A DNA stretch of 64,000 nucleotides. Source: Podarcis raffonei. Taxonomy: Eukaryota; Chordata; Lepidosauria; Squamata; Lacertidae. This document shows, in pieces, positions 13,051-25,500 of this stretch; position 1 is the stretch's first letter, and every line of letters starts with the position of its first letter. The stretch covers positions 1,309,501-1,373,500 of the forward strand of contig NC_070617.1 in NCBI RefSeq assembly GCF_027172205.1, read 5' to 3'. Below the pieces are notes generated by a model that had not been told where the DNA came from, did not search any database, and saw only the letters and a program-made list of their open reading frames with translations. A program made the position numbers and the translations under genes.

Positions 13051-13300
13051 AATTATCTCTCCTCTGATTATAAAGTTAATCATAGTCACTTCTGCTTCTT
13101 CTCTCCATCCCAGGAGAATCATACAGCAGCCCCATACAAACTGGGAACCAAGGATAGAAGATGCCATGAATAGCCCCTGTGCCATTCAAGGCTGCTAGAC
13201 TCAAGGCACTCTCAGACTGATCACTGATTTCTTTGCACTGAACAGACCAAATTTGCATGGATGTTCCAGTGAGAATTTCCTAACCAGGAATGCTCTGCTG
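13051..13300 (+). promoter_or_regulatory. Orphan V2R upstream module 2
   Basis: Second copy of the same layout, about 440 bp downstream of module 1: CTCCTCTGATTATAAAGTTA, CTCTCCATCCCAGGAGAATC, GCCATTCAAGGCTG, CTCAGACTGATCACTGATT and CCAGTGAGAATTTCC. Again no recognisable exon 1 follows within 300 bp. Either the module was tandemly duplicated, or two genes lost their coding parts. Confidence 0.5.
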
Positions 13301-13454
13301 ATAATGTGCAAAGACGCCACCTGTGTCCCTTAAAAGCAGCCAGTACTGTACAGTAAAAGGTGGATAGGTACAGGTCTTTTCAGTTTAGCTAGGCCATAGA
13401 TTGAAAAGAAAATGGAACCACAACATGATGCAGTATTACATTATTATTTTCTCC

Positions 13455-14000
13455 ATCGGTGATGTTTGTCTCCCAGGGTGAGAGGAGAACGTAAAGGTGC
13501 TGTCAGGGAACTGCCATCAGGGCCGGAGGGAGAGAGCGGGCTCCAGAGGGACTCCAGAGAGCACCCCGGGAGGGGGAGAGGCAGCCCATCTTCTGGGGAA
13601 GAGAATCAGCGTAGCACCAGTGGAGAAGGGGGGCAGATGGGGGAATCGGCGAGGTGGTCCCATGACTCCTTGCCGGGAAGCAGCGGGGAGAGTAGGGGTC
13701 CTCCACTGCCCACACCCTCCTTGCGCAGAAGGCTTCCGTGCAGGGAGAGTAGGTGGAGACTAGGTGTCAAAGAGCTTCTTTGCTGGAAGAAGTTCAAGAA
13801 ACGTCCACTGACGGATTCTGCCAGCGATTGAGTCAGCCACGGGTGAGTGGCTGTCTGGACAGAAAAGGTTCACTCAGGCAACCCAGCCAGGTGTGGCGCC
13901 GGTTTACGCACGAGCAACCCCTAGAACCATTACAGGTGCCAAGTGAGAACTCAGGGGAGTTTCTCTCTGTTGTGGGTGGTAAGGGCTAAGAAGAGTCCAC
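13455..14000. other. GC-rich block, probable retroelement-derived sequence
   Basis: Much richer in G and C than its surroundings, with open frames on both strands. The plus-strand frame 13466-13831 is rich in G, E, S and R and ends in LCWKKFKKRPLTDSASD. No domain recognised and no splice context linking it to a V2R. I read it as a fragment of a repeat rather than a host gene, but cannot name the family. Confidence 0.3.
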
Positions 14001-14204
14001 CCACAGAGGACTCTGTATTCTACTCATTCAATTTGTATTTTCTATTACTGCTATCACACTGTATTGTGGAAAATAATAATAATAACAATAATCTCATTCT
14101 AAAAAAAAGGATTCCTGAGAGTTGAACCCTTTCTGTTGATCATCTCAACCAAACAAACCTTGAAACATTTTAAAAAGTATCCACATTTGAATATAATGAT
14201 TTCA

Positions 14205-14440
14205 GTTGTTAGATTGATACTTATTAATTTTTTTCAACTGTTCTTTATTGTTCATTTCATGTCTCAAGATAATTATATAACATTTAGGGGAAAAGATACA
14301 GCTCAGCATCCCAGCACTGGAGGCCAAGATGGAGAAGATCTCCACAGCCACCAGGTTTTTCCCCCTTTGGTGCTTAGATACGTTGGGACAAAAGATGCCC
14401 AAACACTGCAAAACACCAAAACACTTCCTAGCTTCCAAAT
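14205..14440 (-). pseudogene. V2R exon 6 relic (C-terminal end), reversed
   Basis: On the minus strand the end of a V2R transmembrane exon is readable: [20 protein letters not shown], then [20 protein letters not shown]. Upstream of this the homology ([11 protein letters not shown]) continues in another frame, so at least one frameshift is present. The five N-terminal helices are absent. It is opposite to flanking genes B and E and has no partner exons nearby. Confidence 0.85.
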
Positions 14441-14689
14441 TGGTCCTTACCGCCTACTGTGAAGGAGAAGCTACCAGGCTTTCAGGTGACATGGTGTCAA
14501 CTGTCTGCTGTACTGTTTCTACCACTTCTGACTCTGTTCAGGATTAGAACATATGCTGGCTTGCTCCTGTTCCTTTCTCCTGTTCCTCCTCCTCCTCCTG
14601 TTTGCCACCGCCGCACACCTGGGTCCATGCAATCTTTATCTGCCTCCTGCCTGGAAGCCTCTTGAGATTGAGACCACCACCTTTCCTCC

Positions 14690-15110
14690 TCCTCATCTGG
14701 CCAGTCCCTGACAGATATGCTATATCTGATGTGATATATCTGATGTCAGCTGCGGGACAGATAATGAGTGGCTGGGCTGATGAGGGTTTGTAGATTCCAT
14801 CAGCTGTCAGGAGCACCTAGAAAGCCCTGTGCAAAGTGCTCTACAAGTGCTGGTGATGAGCTGATAGTTCAGGCCTGCAAATCAGCTTTCATGGTGCTAT
14901 GGAAGCCCCAACAGTCAGCTGATCACGAAGGCTATCATAGCTCTGTGAGTACCAGTATGGAAGCCCCAATGATCAACTGATTGCAAGGGGTTGCAGAGTG
15001 CCATGTTTGGAGATTTTCAACCCCAATGATCAGCTGATCATTCATGTGAGATAAATAGGTTCTCTGATGTCACTGCGATATCAGATGACTGAGAGATATG
15101 CTGCACCTAA
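14690..15110. repeat. Unclassified repeat with TGATCAGCTGATCA-type palindromes
   Basis: The phrase CCCCAATGATCAGCTGATC and variants (CAGTCAGCTGATCACG, CAATGATCAACTGATTG) recur three times, each after GGAAGCCCC or TTCAACCCC. GATATATCTGATG-like phrases mark both ends of the block. It resembles a decayed DNA element or internal tandem repeat. Family not recognised. Confidence 0.35.
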
Positions 15111-15317
15111 AGATCCAGGACACCTTTCAGATCAAGTTCCCCACAAGATCAACCATGTTGTTTACAATATGGTCTTAGGCCTCAGAATTTGGTGGTGGTC
15201 AGTCTAGTTAGAAAAATACAACCTACAGTTTTTCAGCACCAGAAGATAGAATTAAGAATATTTATGTAGTATTGCCTTACTTCTTTGGACATAACTTGTT
15301 CAGAATTGACTGCTATA

Positions 15318-15559
15318 CAGTGGTACCTCAGGTTAAGTACTTAATTCATTCCAGAGGTCTGCTCTTAACCTGAAATTGTTTTTAACCTGAAGCACCACTT
15401 TAGCTAATGGGGCCTCCTGCTGCTGCCGTGCCGCCGGAGCCCGATTTCTGTTCTTATCCTGAAGCAAAGTTCTTAACCTGAAGCACTATTTCTGGGTTAG
15501 CGGAGTGTGTAACCTGAAGCCTCTGTAACCTGAAGCATAGGTAACCTGAGGTACCACTG
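15318..15559. mobile_element. Tigger/pogo-like MITE, complete (242 bp)
   Basis: Near-perfect terminal inverted repeats, CAGTGGTACCTCAGGTTA at the left and its reverse complement at the right, are flanked on both sides by TA, the Tc1/mariner-superfamily target duplication. There is no coding capacity. A related copy lies at 19585-20573. Confidence 0.85.
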
Positions 15560-15561
15560 TA

Positions 15562-15980
15562 TTGGAGTCTTGAACACTTTAAACCTCATTGAGAAAGAGC
15601 CTAAATCACTGAATTAACAGATTTCTAAATCTAAATTTGATTATTGAATTTTAATTTAAAATTATGGTATGTCCATAATTGTCTATATGGTGTTAGTTAA
15701 TATAATTGATAAGCTTGATAAACTGACTCAATTTAAAGGTTGTGCAAAGTTTTATTCTACCTCTTTAAATTATTGGCTGAAATGCAGTTATTCTTTTATT
15801 ATAAATTTTCTTCTTTCACACAGTTTTCTAGGTGACTTTTCTCTCTCATTTTGCTGAATCTCATTAAACTCTTATTCCTCCCTACTAAGGAGGACCAGCT
15901 GAGACTTTGGCTATGATGTAATAAACATCTTCCCCCACTGCACATCACCAAGAAGCAACAACCTAGCAAAGCTGATTAAG
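15562..15980. other. AT-rich upstream flank of gene E
   Basis: No gene or repeat recognised. It leads into the conserved upstream module of gene E. Confidence 0.4.
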
Positions 15981-16196
15981 TCTCCTGTAATTATCAAAGA
16001 AATCACGATCATTTCTTTGACTCTCTGGGGAGTTCCAGTAGCTGCATGAAAACTATGAATCAAGACTTGCAGATACTATTAATATTTCCTGTGATGTTCA
16101 AAGCTTGGCCTTACACCAAGGGCTCTGTCAAACTGATCATTGATTCTTTTTCCTGCAAAAATCTGGCTTTTGTAACCATCCCAGTGAGACTTTGCA
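15981..16196 (+). promoter_or_regulatory. Conserved V2R upstream module, gene E
   Basis: CTCCTGTAATTATCAAAGAA, ATCATTTCTTTGAC, GGGGAGTTCCAGTAGCTGC, GAAAACTATG, then TCAAACTGATCATTGATT and CCCAGTGAGAC. Similar blocks sit upstream of the other V2Rs. The core is about 260 bp upstream of the chosen ATG. Confidence 0.5.
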
Positions 16197-16252
16197 AAGA
16201 GATGAATTGTCGCCTAAAAAATTCCTCTTGCTCCTACCATGCTCTGTGCAGG

Positions 16253-16482
16253 ATGGTACTTTCCATGATGTTGGCGTCAGTGCTGCTTCCTCCAGATGAG
16301 TGCAAGGCTGCTGTCGCTCCATGTTCCATCAGTGACCCTCTTCCTATTCTTCACAAATATTTCCAGTCTGGAGATGTTGTTATTGCTGGCATTATGTCTC
16401 AAATCTATATAACTTCAAGCATAGCCTTCACTGAACTTCCTACACCTGAACTCTTCGATGACATTCTGTAAGGAAATGTGTG

Positions 16483-16517
<35 letters not shown>

Positions 16518-19500
16518 ATCCTTAAAAACCTTATCGTATATCTGTAATGAATATATTTCTGCATTTGACATATGATGAAGGTTATGCTCATTACACTAGT
16601 GGCCAAAATTGTGGAAAACTTTAGGAAAAGCTGTATTTCTAAGGTTTGGCAGCTCATAACAACAGTACTAATGCCATGAAATTAAATATTATTAGAAAGA
16701 TAATCTAATGCAGAATATAATGCCACAAACTGTGCTGAATAGCCCTGACCTGAATCCAACTGAAAATCTGTGGAGCTGATTAAGAAACCATTTTAGTCGG
16801 AAGCAGCCAAGGAATAAAGCACAACTGATAGACGCAATAATGCAATCTTGGTTTCACATTATAACAACTGACAAACTGAAATCTTTGGTTTACTCCATGG
16901 GGTGCTATTGTTGGGCTGTAATGGCAGCAAAAGAAATAATGAAAAGCTATGAAATACCTTTTATCATGGTTTTCTGTGTATAACATTTTTATTTGGGTAT
17001 AACTGTTGATAGAATAAGGATAATTCAACACTGTTGCATTATATTATCATTCTAATGCTATATATATTTATGGTATTGATCTAAAAACTACTGATGTTGT
17101 GAGCCAGAGATACAGAAATACTTTCCAAAATGTTTTCATAATATTGGCCACGTGTGTATGAATTCCTACCACCCTTTTCCTTCCACGTAGTTCTGGTGTT
17201 TATGAGACATGGGGGCAGACCTGATAGCTCACACCCAGTTTGTGGTAAACTTTTTCTTCTTATACGGTAGGCTTATACCAATGATCAGTTTTTTAAAAAA
17301 ATAATTGCAAGGCAGTAAGAAGATATTGTTGTTTAGTCGTTTAGTTGTGTCCGACTCTTCGTGACCCCATGGACCAGAGCACGCCAGGCACTCCTGTCTT
17401 CCACTGCCTCCCTCATGCTGGTAGCTTCAAGAACACTGTCCCACCATCTCGTCCTCCGTCCTCCCCTTCTCCTTGCACCCTCCATCTTTCCCAACATCAG
17501 GGTCTTTTCCAGGGAGTCTTCTCTTCTCATGAGGTGGCCAAAGTATTGGAGCCTCAGCTTCACGATCTGTCCTAGTAAGAAGTTAACATCCCCATTCACT
17601 TTGTTAAGGCTTTCTGCTCATTTACTATGGTGAGCTAAGGATTTCTTATTGAATATTTGACTTTAATCCAAGCAAAGTCATAATTCATTCAGACTTAGAG
17701 GTGATTTTATTGTAAGCTTTTGGTAACCAGACTTCCTCGTCCTCCTCTGTAGAACAGAACTAGCAGCAATCAGGGCCAGCCTGCCTATGCGGTGGCAGGA
17801 GTTAGATATTCAGCGCAGCAAAACATCCATGTTTCAATATTGTGTTTCAATATATCCACACACTTTCCTTCACTGTGGGAATGAAATCCATTTTTGTGAA
17901 TGTGAACTGTTATGCACTATGTCGCTCTCCATACAGACCAATGACACAACTCTACCAGCATATCCTGGCTTTGGCATTTGCTGTGAAAGAGATAAATGAA
18001 AATCCCCAAATATTGCCCAATATCTCTCTGGGTTTCCACATCTACAACAGCCATTTCAGTCCAAGCTGGACCTACCAAGCCTCCATGGAACTTCTCTCTA
18101 GCCAAGAAAGACTCCTCCCCAACTACAAGTGTGATGTTCAGGAGACTCCAAAGGTGGTCATTGGGGGGGCAAACTCTGATTTACGTCTCCACATGTCAAC
18201 CATCCTGTCTATGTACAAGATGCCAAGAGTAAGAGTTCTGCATGGGACATGGGTCATCATGAAAGCCATTTACAGTTGCCTTTGACTAAATCTCATTGGG
18301 TTGCATGCTGGTAATTGAATGGCAAAGTGGGCATAGGTTGGTATTTCTCAACCAAAAATGTAGGTTGTGGAAAATATGTCTGCTTCACTTCCAGACATCC
18401 TTAAAAACTCAGGTGGAATAATTCTTCATTGGACATTTTACTGCTGTTCAGGACTGTAATAAAACATCTGTGGCCTGTGGCACCACAACTGTATGTTTGC
18501 TATGCCTGCTGAAAAATCACTTATATCGAAATATTTTCCAAAATAACTTTAACATTTCCAAATCAACAGAGGTAAAGAATATGTGAATCCTTCAGATTAA
18601 TCGATGTTGATCAAATTGAAATCTGGATTTGCATTTAAGTGATATTCAATATCACTTTTTGGTATCGCTTTTCCTCTTGTTCAGAAGACATCTGAAGGCA
18701 GCCCCGTTTATGGAAGTTTTTTAATGTTTGATGATTTATCGTGTTTTTAATATTCTGTTGGAAGCCGCCCAGAGTGGTTGGGCAACCCAGTCAGATGGAT
18801 GGCATACAAATAATATTGTTGTTGTTGTTTAAAAAAATATGCATTTAGCTGCTGTATGGGTCTTCCCTTGTAATGAATGAAAACATCCAAGCTGGTTTTA
18901 GCCACCAAATGTTCTCACCTGGTGCTCAGCAACAGCTGCATTTCACATGGATGTGGATTGGCTTGGTTTATCTGATGGGTGATAGTTGAGCATTATTTGT
19001 GCAAGGTTTGGGAAATCTGTTTTGATTTTATGGGGGGGGGGGATCCATAAACAAGCTCTTGCTGGTTAGCTCAGTGAAATTGTGGAGAATGGCTCTGAAA
19101 TGTTCATAGTTGTGATAGGAAGCACAGCCAAGTGAGAACGTGGCTCAATACTGCAGAAACAGATGATGTACCAATACTAACCATGGCAAAAGTTTGGAAT
19201 TAGAACAGTCCAGATGGATTTCATATCATAACCTATGCAGAGGTGGTGGGAAATAGCTTTCCTCCATGGTTCTCTATCCTTCGCAGTTGACACAAGGAAT
19301 CATCTAGGGTTCCAGAATTTATTCAGACGAGAAACCTTACATGCAGCAGGGGGAGAAAGCTTTATCAGGCTTTTCTTTGAACAAGCATTTACCAGTTATT
19401 TCCTTTACTTTTCTTTAGATGTGAAAAGCAGCCAATTCTTCCATAAACCTAACTGCAAAATTGCTATATTTGATGTGAAGTCATTAATAGCCAAGTATTT

Positions 19501-22500
19501 CCCAAATCTGTAGATTCTAAATTTATTTCTGTTTAGATTTTTAAACAGAAATAATGAAAAAGGCAAATCCTCCTGGTTAATATACAGTAGTACCTTGGGT
19601 TACAAGAACCTTTTAATAAGAGTGAAAGAGGAGAGCGCAAAATATGGTCTACAGCTCAACATCAAAAAACCGAAGATCATGGCCACTGGTCCCATCACCT
19701 CCTGGCAAATAGAAGGGGAAGAAATGGAGGCAGAGAGAGATTTTACTTTCTTGGGCTCCATGATCACTGCAGATGGTGACAGCAGTCACAAAATTAAAAG
19801 ATGCCTGCTCCTTGGGAGAAAGGCGATGGCAAACCTAGACAGCATCTTAAAAAGCAGAGACATCACCTTGCCAACAAAGGTCCGTATAGTTAAAGCCATG
19901 GTTTTCCCAGTAGTGATGTATGGAAGTGAGAGCTGGACCATAAAGAAGGCTGATCGCCGAAGAATTGATGCTTTTGAATTCTGGTGCTGGAGGAGACTCT
20001 TGAGAGTCCCATGGACTGCAAGAAGATCAAAGTGATCCATTCTGAAGGAAATCAGCTCTGAGTGCTCACTGGAAAGACAGGTCGTGAAGCTGAGGCTCCA
20101 ATACTTTGGCCACCTCATGAGAAGAGAAGACTCCCTGGAAAAGACCCTGATGTTGGGAAAGATTGAGGGCACAAGGAGAAGGGGACGACAGAGGACGAGA
20201 TGGTGGGACAGTGTTCTCGAAGCTACAAACATGAGTCTGACCAAACTGCGGGAGGCAGTGGAAGACAGGAGTGCCTGGCGTGCTCTGGTCCATGGGGTCA
20301 CGAAGAGTCGGACACGACTAAACGACTAAACAACAACCACCTCGGGTTACAGATACTTCACGTTACAAATGCTTCAGGTTACAGACGCCGCTAACCCAGA
20401 AATAGTACCTTGGGTTAAGAACTTTGTTTCAGGATGAGAACAGAAATCGTGCTCTGGCAGCGTGGCGGCAGCAGGAGGCCCCATTAGCTAAAGTGGTACC
20501 TCAGGTTAAGAACAGTTTCAGGTTAAGAACGGACCTCCGGAACAAATTAAGTTCTTAACCCAAGGTACCACTGTATACCAATTAAATAGAGATTGAAATC
20601 TGGTTTCGAGTCTAATTGGTGTTTTGATATCATCATTTGTTATCATCTTTCCTCCCTTGATTTTAACAATGACCCTCTTCAGCTCATCTATGGATCTTCT
20701 CCTTTGACAACTAATGACATTCAAGCCCTTTTCACCCACTGGATATTCCCAGATGGGACTCAGCAATACGAGGGGATCCTTCAGTTACTGCTGCATTTCC
20801 GATGGGTGTGGATCGGTGTGCTTTTTCTCCAAGATGACACTGGAGAGAGATTTGTACAAAATATTCTCCCCATGTTTGCCCAGAAGGGTATCTGCTTTGA
20901 TTTTATAGAAAGTTTCCCTAGGCTTACCTCTTCTGGTGAGTTTGATGAAATGGTGGAAGAAGGTTCGAAAACAATCAGCATTATTGTGGGAAGCACTGCC
21001 AATGCTGTGATTGTGCATGGTGAAATTCAAACAATTATGGTAATGAGAATGATACCCAAACTTGCAGAAACAAATGATGTGTCAATGCAAGGAAATACAA
21101 AAGTCTGGATTATGACAGCCCAGATGGACTTCACCTCATTTCCCTTTCAAAGAGGTTGGGACATCACATTCCTCCATGGGGCTCTATCCTTTGCAGTTCA
21201 CTCTAAGGATCTTCCAGGATTCCAGAAATTTATTCAGATGAGAAAGCCTACCTTGGAAAAAGAAGATGGCTTTCTCAGGGTTTTCTGGGAAGAGGCATTT
21301 AATTGTGGTTTTCCCGACCCTGCTTCAGAGAAGAAAGATGGCAAACTCTGCACTGGGGAGGAGAATATCGCGAGCCTTCCTGGGTCTGTTTTTGAAGCGA
21401 GCATGACAGCCCACAGCTACAGCATCTACAATGCAATCTATATTTTGGCACATGCTTTGCACACCATGCAGTCCACCAAATTAAACTGCGGAGCAATGGC
21501 AGGTGGAGCAAGAGGGAAACTTACAGATCAACAGCCATGGCAGGTAATGTTGTCTTCCAGTTAATACAGATCTCTGTGATCAACTCTGGAGCTCAGCCAA
21601 AGGGGCAATTTTCTTGAATACCTCTGTCAGTAGGGGAAACTCACTGCGTGTCAAGGCCCTGAGCCCTCGCCCAGTTGTTGAATAATAAAACACATGGACA
21701 CCAGTATTTTAGATTTGTGGTCTAAGTTCTATGAAATTTAGGCCAAGACTAACTGTAATTCTTAAAAGAACCACATCTTACCTTCACAATGAACATTGCT
21801 ACAATTGAAATTAGCCTTCACAAAACAGTTAAATGAATATTGTGTTCCACAATGTCGAACTTTTGTATATCCTCATGAGCAGGGCTTTTTTCAGCCATAA
21901 CTCAGGGGAACTCAGTTCTCTCCCCTCTCCAGGGGGCACCATTGCTATTCCAAGGGAACGAAGGAGGTGTTTGTGGTGAGTTCCAGCCTCTCTTTTTCTA
22001 GAAAATAGTAGAGCTCATTAATTCGTTTTTCCTTTTTAGCTCCATCCATTTTGGATAAGCTTGATAAACTGACTCATTAAAAGAGACTCATTAAAAACAC
22101 AGAGAGAAAGACACTAACATACATCTTTTAAGGAGACCATGAACTATACCTCTTAGATGTTAAAGATAAACACTCTATTTGTACAAATATTACTTATATT
22201 TAATTATTTTTGGCATCTTCATTTATTGCTTTTTTCCTCTTCAAACTTAGGTCCACCACTTTCTGGGAAGAGTTTCTTTCAATAATAGTGCCGGGGAAGA
22301 AGTTTCCTTTGAGCAAAATGGGGAATTGGTAGCTGGATTTGATATAGTAAATTGGGTCACATTCCCAAATCAGTCATTTCTGAGAGCCAAAGTTGGAACA
22401 ATGGACCCACAAGCTCCCCCAGAAAAGAGGTTAACCATTCATGATGATGGTATCATGTGGCCCAACTGGTCCAACCAGGTAAGAAGTTGTTCTGGATTTT

Positions 22501-25500
22501 CTCTAGTTTTTTGGTCAGTACGAAAACTGCCTCACTGCAACACATTGAATCACCATCAATTATCAGACTAGGTATATTATATTAACCTGACTGTTAAAAA
22601 GAAAGCTATTGTGTTTCCAAGCCTATTTGCAGAGGTATCTGAGCTGCAGAGTGTCACTAGTCCATTAAATTCAAAGTAGCCCAGTATGTCTTTTAATTAG
22701 AATATCCTTCCTTCCTTCCTTCCTTCCTTCCTTCCTTCCTTCCTTCCTTCCTTCCTTCCTTCCTCCTTTCTTTTTTCTTTCCTTCCTAGTATTTTGCATG
22801 CGCACACACCACCAATCCATTCTGGAGTTATTTGGCCCCAAATCAAATGGGGATAAGGCAATGTTTGATTAGGGTTCTTAAAATTCCAATTGAACTTACT
22901 GTCAGAAATGCTCTCCACCTTTCTTTAGACCATACTTCAGACCCCTGCAGTCAGGATTGGACCATTTACTCAGAGGTTGGTGAGCAGAGGGCTCAATCCT
23001 GCTCAATTTGATGGCACCCATGTGTCCCCCTGCTTGGAACAGGCACACATATCCAAAGTACAGTGTGGGGCTATTTGAAAGCTCTGTTGTAAACAGCCCT
23101 GTGATGGTGCTATTTGCAGGTGCTGCCTGCCTCCCCTTCCCATTTGGCATCCCAAACCCTAACATCACTTGGGGGGGGGGTTGTAATTCAATTTGATTCA
23201 GGACTGTCTCTGTCCAACATGGTTGAAGTCTGGTTCCTTCTAAATCAGCCCAATTCACTTGGGGATTTGGTCAAATCTGTTCCACAGCTCTAATTTTTAT
23301 CCCACAATTACTCCAGACAGAGTCAATTCACTGTTGAAACCTTCTCATTGGTTTGCATAGAAATATTATCCAAACTTTTACTTGCAGAACTCTTCAAAAA
23401 CAGAACATAAACATCAAAGATACAACCAAATATTCATGCAGTGTCTTGTGCTGTGCAACACAGGCTCAGCATCTTAGAAATGTGACATAATCTAAACAGA
23501 CTTGGAAGCAAAGTCTCTCTCTCTCTCTCTCTAACAGCATCCGTTTCCCTGGAGCTGTTTTCCTTGAGAGTTTCATTTACATCTTCTGTTCCCTGTGGTG
23601 TTCAGAGAAAGACCAAACAGGCAACTCCCTTCAAAATGGAGATTTGCAACCAAATACCTTCATCACATGATCAAAGGTTCACTTTCAGCACAGAGTAGAG
23701 GAACAATCAACATGTTATTACTAACTAGTTAAAGATCTGAGTCCTGTGAAACAAACCCCAAGTTAGCAATACACATTTAGGCATTCTAATTTCAGTGTCA
23801 TTTAAACCATTACATTCAACATGGCAAACATGCAAACATTGGCTGCTGAATTAAAATGATTAACAGTAAATGTTCACACAACCCCCTGGTCAAACTATTG
23901 TTTTTAACAGCTGGCTCTGCAGAAGGCTTTATAGAAAACAAAATTAAATTGTAAGGCACATGCAGGTGATGAAGAAGGTAACTCTAGAAACAAATAGCAC
24001 TGAAAGATTGCATCGAGAGCCAACGTTTATGTCAAAAATACTTGAGCAATTTCTATAGTCATGAGATATTGACCCAATAAGCTTTCAGCTGAACATTTTC
24101 TAATTTGATAGAGATTAGCACTGCCATGCTAATATCTGTAGAAATTTAAATACTTACTAATATGGCTTTCATAAAGGGAAATGTACTGGAGTTCCAATGC
24201 TATAATTAGTGCTGGATTAAAGGTCATCTTTAGGGGGGAAAAGCACAAAACCTCTAGCAAGCTATTGTTTTACTGTCATTTTTATTATTTGAAGATAGGT
24301 CAGTGAGATGCGAACTCTCAAACTATTTCCTTCTTTCATTTATGAACAGGCACAACCCACTTCTCTGTGTAATGAGAATTGTCATGTAGGTTATAGAAAG
24401 AACAAGAAGGAAGGAAAGCCATTCTGCTGCTATGATTGCCTTCCGTGTCCAGAAGGGAAGATCTCAAACAAGGAAGGTCAGGAATGCATCACACGTTTTA
24501 ATTTTACCTGTGCATCAGAAGCTCCTTTCTCTAGTGGGAAAACAGTATGGAAGTAGCAAATATACATTCTGGTATCTCTTAGGTGCATTGTGACAATCTG
24601 GGGACAGAAGACCTTTTTGTTTCATTGAGATTTCTTTATTTCTTTTTCTTTTTCAGACATGGATGACTGTTTAGAATGCCCTGGAAATCAATATGCAAAC
24701 AATGAACAGGATGGCTGCCTCCCCAAAGACAAAACATTCTTGTCTTATGGAGAACCATTGGGGATCAGTTTGGCCACGTTGGCCCTCTTCTTTTCCTGCA
24801 TCACAGCTTTGGTGCTTCAAATATTCACAAAGCACAGAGATACTCCTATAGTTAAAGCCAACAACCGCAGCCTCACTTATATTCTCCTCCTTTTCCTCCT
24901 GCTCTCCTTCCTTTGTGCTCTGCTCTTCATTGGCCAGCCTGAGGAAGTCACCTGCCTCCTTCGACAAACTGCTTTTGGCATGATCTTCTCAGTGGCAATT
25001 TCTTGCATATTGGCCAAAACTGCCATTGTGGTTCTAGCTTTCATGGCCACCAAGCCAGGGTCCCGAATGAGGAAGTGGGTAGGGAAGCCATTGGGCACCC
25101 CAATTGTTTTTTCCTGCTCCCTTATTCAAGCCACAATCTGTAGCATATGGCTGGCAACTTCTCCTCCTTTCCCAGACATTGACATGGACTCAATGACTGA
25201 AGAAATAATACTAGAATGTAATGAAGGTTCCACTGTCATGTTTTATTGTGTCCTGGGATTCATGGGTTTGCTGGCTGTTGTGAGCTTCACGGTGGCTTTC
25301 CTAGCTAGAAAGTTGCCTGACAGTTTCAATGAAGCCAAATTCATCACCTTCAGCATGTTGGTCTTTTGCAGTGTGTGGCTCTCCTTTGTTCCAACCTACC
25401 TGAGCACCAAAGGTAAGTACATGATGGCTGTGGAGATCTTCTCCATCTTGGCATCTGGTGCTGGCTTACTGGGCTGCATCTTTTCCCCCAAAGTCTATGT

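Noticed and set aside
16046-16252. Longer N-terminus for gene E starting at 16046
   Set aside because: The extension overlaps the conserved upstream module and is not V2R-like; the ATG at 16253 gives the expected signal-peptide position.
22701-22918. Minus-strand frame with GRKEGRKE repeats
   Set aside because: Translation of the CCTT/AAGG microsatellite only.
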